From positions 62,001-126,000 of the forward strand of contig JACSSC010000039.1 in the NCBI GenBank assembly GCA_014879445.1: a stretch of 64,000 nucleotides of DNA, read 5' to 3'. This document shows positions 1-7,605 of this stretch, piece by piece; positions within the stretch are counted from its first letter, which is position 1, and the number at the start of each line of letters is the position of its first letter. A program made the translations under genes and the position numbers. Origin of the DNA: Candidatus Competibacteraceae bacterium (GTDB lineage: Bacteria; Bacteroidota; Bacteroidia; CAIKAF01). The notes beneath the pieces were generated by a model. The model ran no database searches, was not told where the DNA came from, and saw only the letters and a list, made by a program, of their open reading frames with translations.

Positions 1-2
1 GA

Positions 3-275
3 ATCGGGCCTGCGGCTTTTATTAAAAATTCGGTTGAAATAGGCGAAGGACGCGATAAGAAAAATATACAGAAATTAAAGAAAGCGGTTATAGATTTGCC
101 TAAAGATGCTAACATCGTTATTTATTGCGGATGTTGCCCTTTTGCCGACTGCCCCAATGTGCGCCCTGCTTTTGAATTATTGAATCAAATGAAGTTTACT
201 AATCATAAATTATTGAACTTGTCACAAAACTTCAAAGTGGATTGGTTAGATAAAGGTTATCCTGTAAATGAATAA
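3..275 (+). CDS. Rhodanese-like protein, C-terminal part
   Basis: The open frame enters from the left edge and ends with TAA at 273-275, giving 90 visible residues. The fragment contains a Cys-rich segment, YCGCCPFADCPNVRPA, near its middle. It sits where rhodanese-like domains carry their active-site Cys loop after a short strand (NIVIYCG). The family handles sulfane sulfur or acts in redox or phosphatase-like roles. The three closely spaced Cys in CGCC, plus a fourth in DCPN, are more than a plain rhodanese loop has and could bind a metal or a persulfide. The next gene starts 2 bases downstream, so the two are very probably co-transcribed. The N-terminus lies outside the window, so a signal peptide cannot be judged. 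Confidence 0.6.
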   Translation: MGPAAFIKNSVEIGEGRDKKNIQKLKKAVIDLPKDANIVIYCGCCPFADCPNVRPAFELLNQMKFTNHKLLNLSQNFKVDWLDKGYPVNE

Positions 276-277
276 TT

Positions 278-961
278 ATGAAAAATATTTCTTTACTTTT
301 TGTTATGTTGATTTTAATACCTGTATGGGTGTTTTTCTCTCCACAATCTTCTTCATCATCTTGTAGTGTTTTGCAAACAGACCATAATCAAATTGCTGTA
401 TTGCCTGGTATTTCTACTTTGCATGCATATCCTCCTGCAGTTGGGATCTTGTCTAATGCCGTCAACTGTTTGAATTGTCATATTGATAACGGCCCATGGA
501 AAGATAATGATAATTTGATTATTGACATTATAGATAAACAAACCCAAAAGTCATTTAAGCAGCCCGATGGTAGTTTCTTGATTGATGCAAGGCGTGGTGA
601 AAAAACATCATTACTTACGGTTATCGGATATAAAAAGGATGTCGAGCAACCAATGCCTGAACGGAATGCTTGGTTGTATATTGATCCTGCCACGATTGGC
701 AATAACGCATTGTCGAAATTTGCCCCCGGCTGGGATGTGGACTTGCCAATGTCATGTAGAATTACAGGTGATAATCTTTCGGGATATGAGAATGCCAAGA
801 TTACATGTTTACCAATGACCATTCTACCTTTGGAGTCTGCCCGTAACGCACAGATTGATTTGCAAGTGATGCTTACAAGTGGCGAATCTGTAAAAGCAAT
901 TCCATCTCAGGGCATGCTTGGAAATTATTTTGTTAGAAAAGTAACACTTCGAGTGCAATGA
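278..961 (+). CDS. Secreted protein with one CxxCH haem-binding motif
   Basis: This 227-residue protein starts with a clear export signal: a Lys at residue 2, then a hydrophobic stretch to about residue 20, followed by a Ser-rich segment. Around residue 66 it has CLNCH, the c-type haem attachment motif. Haem attachment would place it outside the cytoplasmic membrane as an electron carrier or redox sensor. The remaining 150 residues do not match a family I recognise. No further CxxCH is present, though Met residues in the second half could supply the distal ligand. It starts 2 bases after the rhodanese-like gene and overlaps the methyltransferase gene by 4 bases (ATGA), which indicates translational coupling. 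The haem motif is seen directly; electron transfer is inferred. Confidence 0.6.
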   Translation: MKNISLLFVMLILIPVWVFFSPQSSSSSCSVLQTDHNQIAVLPGISTLHAYPPAVGILSNAVNCLNCHIDNGPWKDNDNLIIDIIDKQTQKSFKQPDGSFLIDARRGEKTSLLTVIGYKKDVEQPMPERNAWLYIDPATIGNNALSKFAPGWDVDLPMSCRITGDNLSGYENAKITCLPMTILPLESARNAQIDLQVMLTSGESVKAIPSQGMLGNYFVRKVTLRVQ

Positions 962-1590
962 ACGAATCTGCAATGATATTTGATCGGCATGCACAGGAAT
1001 ACGATCGTTGGTTCGATTTACATGATGCTGCGTTTCAATCTGAACTCTTAGCGCTTCGCAAAGTAATGCCGGATGGCGGCCATGCTTTGGAAATAGGTGT
1101 TGGGACAGGTCGGTTTGCACTTGCGCTGAATATCCAAACAGGATTAGAACCCGCAGAAGGTATGGCTGAAATTGCACGTAGCAGAGGCATTCACGTTATA
1201 AATGGTTTTGCAGAACAATTACCATTTCATGACTCTTCTTTTGATACTGTGGTTATGATAACCGTGCTTTGTTTTTTAAAGGATCCTGAAAACGCTCTTG
1301 CCGAAATTAAACGTATTATTAAGCCCAATGGTGTTTTTGTTTTAGCGATATTGGATAAAGAAAGTCCTTTGGGCAAAATGTATCAACAAACGAAAGAAAG
1401 CAACGAGTACTTTCGGAACGCAAATTTTTTTTCGGCAGAAGCATGTGTTAAACTTCTTGATAAAGCCGGTTTTGCCATCGAAGAATCCTGGCAAACACTT
1501 TTTGGTCTTACTGCAGAGGATGTTCAACAACCTCAACCAGGGTATGGCCAGGGTGGGTTTGTGGTATTTAAAACTATATGTAAATATTAA
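958..1590 (+). CDS. Class I SAM-dependent methyltransferase
   Basis: This 210-residue protein has the Rossmann-type methyltransferase layout. Motif I is HALEIGVGTGRFALAL at about residues 42-57, an acidic/aromatic region (DTVVMITVLCFL) marks motif IV, and a later strand (GVFVLAILD) follows. This resembles the ubiE/Methyltransf_11 group. The substrate cannot be read from the sequence. Its start overlaps the end of the CxxCH protein gene by 4 bases. The context is a rhodanese-like protein, a haem-motif protein and a DsrE-like protein, which suggests a small-molecule sulfur or metalloid substrate rather than a quinone, but that is inference. No signal peptide is visible, so it is cytoplasmic. 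Confidence 0.8.
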   Translation: MNESAMIFDRHAQEYDRWFDLHDAAFQSELLALRKVMPDGGHALEIGVGTGRFALALNIQTGLEPAEGMAEIARSRGIHVINGFAEQLPFHDSSFDTVVMITVLCFLKDPENALAEIKRIIKPNGVFVLAILDKESPLGKMYQQTKESNEYFRNANFFSAEACVKLLDKAGFAIEESWQTLFGLTAEDVQQPQPGYGQGGFVVFKTICKY

Positions 1591-1601
1591 ATGATACCAT
1601 C

Positions 1602-1958
1602 ATGAAATCTATTCTTATTCTTATCAATGATGCACCTTATGGAACCGAAAAAGCTTATAACGGTTTGAGAATAGCCAACCAGATAGCTAAAGATTATCCT
1701 GAAGCGGAAGTGAGAATCTTTTTGATGGCTGATGCGGTTGGCTGTGCCATGAAATCGCAGGTAACTCCTAATGGCTATTATAACATAGAAAGAATGGTGC
1801 ATTTCTCTATTCAAAAAGGTGCCAAAGTGAAATTATGCGGAACTTGTGCCCAGGCAAGAGGAATACATGCACATATGTTAATTGAAGGCGCAGAGATGGG
1901 AACGCTTGCTCAACTTACACAATGGGTGGCCGAAAGCGAAAAACAGCTGGTTTTCTAA
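1602..1958 (+). CDS. DsrE/DsrF-like sulfur-relay family protein
   Basis: This 118-residue protein begins with a beta strand (SILILINDAPYGTEKAYNGLR) and has the compact alpha/beta form of the DsrE/DsrF family. Members of that family carry persulfide sulfur on a Cys or act as small redox modules. The conserved Cys candidates are in AVGCAMKS at about residue 49 and in LCGTCAQARG at about residues 72-75, the latter a CxxC pair at the usual active-site position. The start ATG is 11 bases after the methyltransferase stop, so it is probably the last gene of the same operon. Together with the rhodanese-like protein it argues for a sulfur-transfer theme. Family assignment is good; the partner is unknown. 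Confidence 0.75.
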   Translation: MKSILILINDAPYGTEKAYNGLRIANQIAKDYPEAEVRIFLMADAVGCAMKSQVTPNGYYNIERMVHFSIQKGAKVKLCGTCAQARGIHAHMLIEGAEMGTLAQLTQWVAESEKQLVF

Positions 1959-1989
1959 TGAATTATTATCTGCTCATCGTTTGATTTTT

Positions 1990-1997
1990 TACCTTTG
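1990..1997 (+). promoter_or_regulatory. Bacteroidota -7 promoter box for thiL
   Basis: TACCTTTG matches the TAnnTTTG -7 element used by the primary sigma factor of Bacteroidota. It lies 17 bases before the thiL ATG. No convincing -33 TTTG is present at the expected distance. Confidence 0.6.
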
Positions 1998-2014
1998 GCA
2001 GATATAATTACCAT

Positions 2015-3067
2015 ATGTTTGAGAACGTAAACAAAACCCCTTTAGAGGATATTGGCGAATTTGGACTGATTGACCGAATTAAAAGCAGCGTAAAAATTCA
2101 TCATAATCAAACATTGCTTGGTATTGGTGATGATGCTGCAGTATTGAATCCTGAGCAAAAGCATGTGGTTGTTACAACTGATATGCTGGTGGAAGGCATA
2201 CACTTTGATTTGCGATATATGCCTTTAAAATTTTTGGGCTATAAGTCAGTTGCCGTTAATATCAGCGATATATTGGCGATGAATGCCACTCCCTTTCAGA
2301 TTACATGTTCATTGGCTGTTTCTAATCGTTTTTCGGTTGAAGCCATTGAAGAGTTGTATGAAGGTATTCATCGGGCCTGTGATGCATATAAAGTGGATTT
2401 GGTGGGTGGCGATACAACCTCATCCGTAACAGGTATGGTAATTAGCATTACAGCTATTGGATTAGTTAATCCTGAAGAATGGGTTGGTAGATTTGGTGCC
2501 AAAAATGGAGATTTAATTTGCGTTACCGGTAATCTTGGGGCTGCATATGCCGGCTTGCAAATTCTTGAAAGAGAAAAGAAAATTTTTCTTGAAAATCCGG
2601 GTGTTCAGCCCGATTTGGATGGGTATGATTATGTTGTAGAAAGACAACTTAAACCCGAACCGAGAGCTGATATGATTCGTCAGCTTCATGAGCTAGCTAT
2701 CAAGCCCTCATCCATGATTGATATTTCTGATGGCCTTGCCTCTGAATTGCTGCATCTTTGCAAGCAATCTGCATGCGGATGCCGTATAGATGCCGAAAAG
2801 ATCCCTATTGATACACATACATGGAAGGTAGCCGAAGATTTGAATCTGCAGGCCATCACGATGGCGCTTTATGGTGGAGAGGATTATGAACTGCTTATGA
2901 CCATACGTCAAGAGGATTTTGAACAAGCACGCATGATTTCTGATTTGCATGTGATTGGATATATGACCGATGATATCGGGAATTGTCATGTCATTGACAG
3001 CCAAAATCAACTTCACCCAATCACAGCTTCAGGTTGGGATACTTTTAGATCTCAATCGAAAGATTAG
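2015..3067 (+). CDS. thiL: Thiamine-monophosphate kinase ThiL
   Basis: This enzyme phosphorylates thiamine monophosphate to thiamine pyrophosphate with ATP, the last step of coenzyme synthesis, in the cytosol. At 350 residues it is the usual length. The N-terminus has GEFGLIDRI and then GIGDDAAVL around residue 42, the metal- and nucleotide-binding signature of the PurM/ThiL (AIR synthase) fold. DLVGGDTTSS around residue 130 and MIDISDGLASEL around residue 235 are further ThiL motifs. The start is supported by a -7 box 17 bases upstream. It appears monocistronic: the preceding gene ends 56 bases earlier and the next gene has its own promoter. No oddities were seen. Confidence 0.93.
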   Translation: MFENVNKTPLEDIGEFGLIDRIKSSVKIHHNQTLLGIGDDAAVLNPEQKHVVVTTDMLVEGIHFDLRYMPLKFLGYKSVAVNISDILAMNATPFQITCSLAVSNRFSVEAIEELYEGIHRACDAYKVDLVGGDTTSSVTGMVISITAIGLVNPEEWVGRFGAKNGDLICVTGNLGAAYAGLQILEREKKIFLENPGVQPDLDGYDYVVERQLKPEPRADMIRQLHELAIKPSSMIDISDGLASELLHLCKQSACGCRIDAEKIPIDTHTWKVAEDLNLQAITMALYGGEDYELLMTIRQEDFEQARMISDLHVIGYMTDDIGNCHVIDSQNQLHPITASGWDTFRSQSKD

Positions 3068-3112
3068 ATTTCAAACATGACGTTTATCATATTTTGAAAA
3101 CTGCATTCATTA

Positions 3113-3120
3113 TACATTTG
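3113..3120 (+). promoter_or_regulatory. Bacteroidota -7 promoter box
   Basis: TACATTTG fits TAnnTTTG and lies 17 bases before the ATG at 3138. A TTTTG run at 3092-3096 could be the -33 element, with a 16-base spacer that is a little short. Confidence 0.55.
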
Positions 3121-3137
3121 TGGAAAATGTATTTACT

Positions 3138-4609
3138 ATGAAAGTTATTTATTTCGCTTTGTTGGGTTTCTTTGTGTTCTGTTTGCAAACGTACCTGGTA
3201 GCTCAAATTGATTCCCCTTATCCGCTTCATTCGGTTGAATATCACACATGGAAACGATCACAACCTATTACGATAGATGAATGGAATGACCTATTGAGAA
3301 GTAAAACGATAAAGCAGAACCAACAGGTACTATGAGGTTAAAAGGTTCGCGTTTTGATTATTGGAGCACCATACCTCCAGAATGGATTTATTTTGATTCA
3401 ACAATATGTTTATATGATTCACAAAACGGTTTGCATACACAATCACTTTCCAAAGGATATGATGCTATAAGTGCTTCTTGGTTTAATTCAACACGCGAAA
3501 ATAGGTCATATACTGTACAAGGATTTCTCTCTCAGCTCTTGTATGAAACATGGACGGGGACTGCCTTTGAAAATTCGAATAAGAATAACTACACAAATGA
3601 TTGTTACGGAAATATTACTGAAGATATTGCATCGGGTTGGAATCTTACCTTTTGGGAACCATATTTTCGCAATACCAATACTTATACATCCTTTCATGCG
3701 GTAGAGGAATATGTGGATTATTATTGGGATTCCGGCACTTCTTCGTGGGCTTCCAACAGCAAAATGCTGTATTCTTATACACCTTCTGAATGGTTGTCGG
3801 GAGGCCTCTCTCAATATTGGAATGTTTCCGACTGGGAGAATAATCAAAAATTTGAAATCATGCATAATGCAAATGGCGATGAGGTTTCTTATCGTTCTTA
3901 TTATTGGGACACCTTTTCATCAGATTGGATGCCGTCTTATCGCGATACTACCATCTTTACTGCTACAGGAAGTGAAAATACAACTTATTTTTGGGATGGG
4001 ATTTCCTCATGGGAACCATCTATTCGAACCATAGCAACGATAAACTCTGGTATAGTTTCGGAATATGTGTATCACTATTGGGATAATATAAGTTCTGTAT
4101 GGATTCCCTATCAAAAATATATGTTTACATATGATGTGAATGATAATCGCATTGTTGAAGAGATGCAAGTTTGGAATACTCTTAATACCATTTGGAAAAA
4201 TAGCAATCGAACAACGATTCAATACAATAACAATAATTATCAAATCTTTTACATCAATGAGCTTTGGGATGATGTAACTACTTCATATACAAATGAGAAC
4301 CAACATTATTTTTGGTACGAAGACGACCCATTCATTTCGGTGCATGAATGGACAGATGTTTCGATTGGCTTGTATCCAAATCCTGCCAAGGATTATACCG
4401 TTTTATCCGTGCATAGTCAGAATGACGAAATCTTACATCTGCATATTTATGATATGTCTGGACAGATTGCCTATCAGCAGGAGTTTTCTCTTTCAGCAGG
4501 GCAACATCAGATTCCTATTTATATGTTCGGAATGAAGCCAGGGTATTACATAATTTCCATTCGATCAAAGTATGGTGCAAAAAACTTACCTCTCCTATGC
4601 AGCGAATAG
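3138..4609 (+). pseudogene. Secreted Trp-rich repeat protein with T9SS type A domain, split by a frameshift
   Basis: Two frames make up one gene. The first part (3138-3335) encodes a signal peptide beginning MKVIYFALLGFFVFC and ending near LVAQ. The second part is open from about 3305 and visible as a 425-residue frame from 3332. It encodes about ten or eleven repeats containing W..W and Y-rich strands, then a C-terminal T9SS type A domain (LYPNPAKDYTVLSV). The next gene (4752-6245) is an intact paralogue. Its DKGTPTGNYRLLGNRYD aligns with DKAEPTGTMRLKGSRFD, which is read here only in the second frame. Adding one A to the AAAA run at 3303-3306 joins both parts with no stop. Without the join the repeat domain has no export signal. 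The cause may be a real mutation or a sequencing error. The function of the repeat domain is unknown. Confidence 0.75.
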
Positions 4610-4721
4610 TTGTTATGGTAGTCATGTATGAACATAAACGAATTTTTTTTGTTTAGGACTTATTAAGATTTCTTTGTTTGCATTTTTTTTAATTGTTATA
4701 AGTATTGAAATAGTTTTAAAG

Positions 4722-4729
4722 TACATTTG
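4722..4729 (+). promoter_or_regulatory. Bacteroidota -7 promoter box
   Basis: TACATTTG lies 22 bases before the ATG at 4752. It supports that ATG over an in-frame start at 4674, which would lie upstream of the promoter. Confidence 0.6.
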
Positions 4730-4751
4730 TGCTAAACTTAAACCTAAAGTT

Positions 4752-6245
4752 ATGATAAAAAGAACCATGATTGCAGGCGTGCTGGCCTTAGCAACACTTA
4801 CTCTTAATGCCCAGCAAAACAATGATGCAGCGCATCTGTTTCAACAATCACGTTTGAGTGATATTAATTGGATGAATGCCGAACGAATGAATCCGGAAAC
4901 TCATCTCCAGAATATCTTACCATCCCTTTCAGCTTTGCCTGATAAAGGAACACCTACAGGTAATTATCGACTGCTCGGTAATCGTTACGATTCTTATAAT
5001 ACGATTACCAGCGCCTGGGTTTTTGGCGATTCCAGCGTATATTCATACAATGCTAATGGCCTTAATAATTTTATTATAACAAAAATATATAATACCACCT
5101 TAAGTACTTGGGATAATTATTATCGATACACCAATACTTTTACTTCTGAGGGATGGGTTTCTCTCTATATTGGCGAATCATGGTCGGGTTCAGCTTGGGT
5201 AAATGATGATAAAGAAGAAACTACCTACAATGCAATCGGACAGGTCACCCAATTTATAGATTATAACTGGTCAGGATCGGCATGGGTTGAATATTACAAA
5301 GAAACATATTCATACAATAGCAATGATTTAGTAGAGTATCATACAATTTTCTATTGGAACACTATTACTAGTACTTGGGATCCTAATACCCGCTATACCT
5401 ATTCATACGATGCCAATGGTAATACTATTATGCAACTTACTCAAACCTGGAATGGAAGTGCATGGGTTAATTATTACAGATATAACTATACATTTAATGC
5501 TTCCAATAAAAATACGTCTTATCGTAGTTTGAGTTGGAATTCGGTTTTGAGCGTTTGGGATAATTCTTATCGTGATACTACCATCTATAATGCAGGTGGA
5601 TATATTAGAAATGCATTTATTTGGAATACAGTTACAACAACTTGGGATAATTATTCTGTTAGTACAGCTACTACGTCTGTATCAGATATGATTTTGACAT
5701 ATCTGATACAATATTGGAATTCCTCATTATCTGTTTTTGAAAATTATTATCGTTATACTTACAGCTACGATGCCAATGATAATTTTTTAACTTCGCTTAC
5801 TGAATCCTGGGATGCTACCAATACCATCTGGAAGAATTATTACAGATATACATCTGCTTATAATGCCGATAATTATATTTTGTATTATTTGAATGAAAAC
5901 TGGGATGATGCTACAACCTCATGGGTAAATTCTTCTCGTACGTATTATCGCTACGAAATCAATCCATTTGCCGGTATCAATGATTTGTCTGCAGCTTATC
6001 AAACGAATCTTTACCCCAACCCCTCACAGGACTTTACCACATTACAATTGACGGTGAGCCACATGCAGGATATTGAGATATCTGTTTTGACTTTAGATGG
6101 CAAACTGTTAACCCAACAAATACTAACACAGGTCTCCGGCCAAATTCAACACGTACTTTATACCCAAGGTTGGGATAAAGGTGTGTATATGGTACGCATC
6201 CATACACGTGACGGGTTCATAACACAAAAACTTATTGTACAGTAA
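4752..6245 (+). CDS. Secreted Trp-rich repeat protein with T9SS type A sorting domain
   Basis: This is a 497-residue protein from the chosen start. The signal peptide MIKRTMIAGVLALATLTLNAQ ends at residue 21. From about residue 75 to 410 it has some eleven tandem repeats of roughly 30 residues. Each repeat carries a Trp-containing turn (GSAW, LSTW, TSTW, NTIW and similar) followed by N-x-Y-R and a strand such as YSYDANGN. The layout resembles YD-type beta repeats without being a clear RHS domain. The last 80 residues are a T9SS type A sorting domain (LYPNPSQDFTTLQL, ending RDGFITQKLIVQ). It should therefore cross the outer membrane through T9SS and be released or anchored at the surface. It follows a frameshifted paralogue and ends at a strong terminator. 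Its ligand or role is unknown. Confidence 0.85.
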   Translation: MIKRTMIAGVLALATLTLNAQQNNDAAHLFQQSRLSDINWMNAERMNPETHLQNILPSLSALPDKGTPTGNYRLLGNRYDSYNTITSAWVFGDSSVYSYNANGLNNFIITKIYNTTLSTWDNYYRYTNTFTSEGWVSLYIGESWSGSAWVNDDKEETTYNAIGQVTQFIDYNWSGSAWVEYYKETYSYNSNDLVEYHTIFYWNTITSTWDPNTRYTYSYDANGNTIMQLTQTWNGSAWVNYYRYNYTFNASNKNTSYRSLSWNSVLSVWDNSYRDTTIYNAGGYIRNAFIWNTVTTTWDNYSVSTATTSVSDMILTYLIQYWNSSLSVFENYYRYTYSYDANDNFLTSLTESWDATNTIWKNYYRYTSAYNADNYILYYLNENWDDATTSWVNSSRTYYRYEINPFAGINDLSAAYQTNLYPNPSQDFTTLQLTVSHMQDIEISVLTLDGKLLTQQILTQVSGQIQHVLYTQGWDKGVYMVRIHTRDGFITQKLIVQ

Positions 6246-6267
6246 ATATTCAGTTTAAATTGTTTTC

Positions 6268-6293
6268 AAGGCGCCTTTAAGGCGCCTTTTTTC
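6268..6293 (+). terminator. Rho-independent terminator
   Basis: An 8-bp perfect stem (AAGGCGCC at 6268-6275 with GGCGCCTT at 6281-6288) has a 5-base loop and runs into TTTT. It lies 23 bases after the stop of the repeat-protein gene. Confidence 0.85.
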
Positions 6294-6434
6294 TTAACAA
6301 AGTGTACCTATACTCAATTTTATCATGTTTAACATCAGGAAATTAGATAGGAATTTAAGAAAAAATTTGCTTAAAAGAAAAAAAAATGCCAAATTGAGCA
6401 CAGAAATAAGTATGAATTAACTAACATTTTAAGC

Positions 6435-7535
6435 ATGAAAAGAAATTTACTATGTGTAGGTCTGTCTTTATTTTTTATAGCCCATCAAGCCATAGCGCAA
6501 AATGTAGGTATTAATGCAACAGGTGCGGCACCACATACCAGTGCCATTTTGGATGTTTCATCAACTACCAAAGGTGTGCTTTTTCCGCGTATGACAACAG
6601 CGCAGCGAAATGCCATTGCCAGTCCTGCAGAAGGATTGATGGTTTACAATACTGATTGTAAGGATATTAATTTCTACAATGGCACAACTTGGATTAGTAT
6701 GCTGCTCTTTAGCCCGGCGGCGCTTTCTGCTACAGGTATTACAAGCACGCAGTTTACGGCTAATTGGACTAATGTTCCCGGAGCTACAGCATATTTTATT
6801 GATGTATCAACCAATTCTGCTTTTTCTAGTTTTGTTATTAATAATTTGAATGTAGGTAATGTAACCACATATAATGTAACCGGCCTATCGTGTGGTATTA
6901 CTTATTATTACCGAGTTAGAGCAGTTAGTTCTTGTGGTACTTCTTCCAATTCAAATACAATTGTAGCAGCAACTACTACGTTGTGTTGTGGCCCTGTACA
7001 AAGATTGGTAGCTACCGCCGGTTCGCCTAATAGTAATAGTTGGGAAACCCCCTATTCAACATTTTGGCATGACTCAAGACGTCAATACATCATTACTGCT
7101 GCTGAGTTGAATGCTGCCGGTTTTTGTGCAGGTGATATTACAGCTATGCAGTTGAATGTATCTGCAACGGGCAGTCCTTGCATGTCAGGATTTACTATCA
7201 AGATTAAAAATACAGCATCAACCACACTTGGTGCATACGAAGGAGGTACTGTTCAAGTATATACAACGGGTAGCCATTGCCCGGCTATCGGTTGGAATAA
7301 TTATGTATTTAGTTCACCTCATTATTGGGATGGTACATCAAGTATTTTGGTAGAAATATGTTTTGATAATAGTTCTTATAGTTCAAACTATACAGTATTT
7401 TGTGAAACGGTTTCTGCGGGACAGGCGTATGGTGGATATACAGATGGAATTTCTGGCGCTTGTACTTACGTTTTTTCTAATACTATTACTAATAATATAC
7501 GACCTGTATTCAGGCTTAATGCGATGGGTTTCTAA
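6435..7535 (+). CDS. Secreted fibronectin type III domain protein
   Basis: This 366-residue protein has a signal peptide to about residue 21 (LFFIAHQAIAQ). It then has the NVGINATGAAPHTSAILDVS / GVLFPRMTTAQRNAI segment common at the start of Bacteroidota surface proteins, which resembles phage tail-fibre N-termini. A fibronectin type III domain lies at about residues 95-180 (ATGITSTQFTANWTNVPGAT to YYYRVRAVSSCG). The last 170 residues are Cys-containing and beta-rich and match nothing I recognise. No T9SS type A or B domain is visible at the end, unlike its neighbours, so the export route past the periplasm is unclear. I found no good TAnnTTTG box upstream. It is flanked by terminators on both sides, so it is a single-gene unit. 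Confidence 0.75.
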   Translation: MKRNLLCVGLSLFFIAHQAIAQNVGINATGAAPHTSAILDVSSTTKGVLFPRMTTAQRNAIASPAEGLMVYNTDCKDINFYNGTTWISMLLFSPAALSATGITSTQFTANWTNVPGATAYFIDVSTNSAFSSFVINNLNVGNVTTYNVTGLSCGITYYYRVRAVSSCGTSSNSNTIVAATTTLCCGPVQRLVATAGSPNSNSWETPYSTFWHDSRRQYIITAAELNAAGFCAGDITAMQLNVSATGSPCMSGFTIKIKNTASTTLGAYEGGTVQVYTTGSHCPAIGWNNYVFSSPHYWDGTSSILVEICFDNSSYSSNYTVFCETVSAGQAYGGYTDGISGACTYVFSNTITNNIRPVFRLNAMGF

Positions 7536-7557
7536 CTGTAATATTCTATCTAATTAG

Positions 7558-7598
7558 CTTCCGTATGTGTGATTACAATACATACGGAAGTTTTTTTT
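7558..7598 (+). terminator. Rho-independent terminator
   Basis: An 11-bp perfect stem (CTTCCGTATGT at 7558-7568 with ACATACGGAAG at 7580-7590) is followed by eight T. It ends the fibronectin-domain gene and separates it from the convergent aldehyde dehydrogenase gene. Confidence 0.9.
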
Positions 7599-7605
7599 AT
7601 CAAAA

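Noticed and set aside
3300..3320. Programmed -1 frameshifting in the repeat-protein gene
   Set aside because: No X-XXY-YYZ heptamer in the right phase and no clear downstream pseudoknot; a lost A is simpler.
3332..4609. The 425-residue frame as an independent gene coupled by ATGA overlap
   Set aside because: It lacks a signal peptide though it has a T9SS domain, and its alignment with the paralogue continues upstream of its ATG in the same frame.
3332..6245. A CRISPR-like or DNA tandem repeat array
   Set aside because: The repetition is at protein level with divergent codons; there are no identical DNA repeats with uniform spacers.
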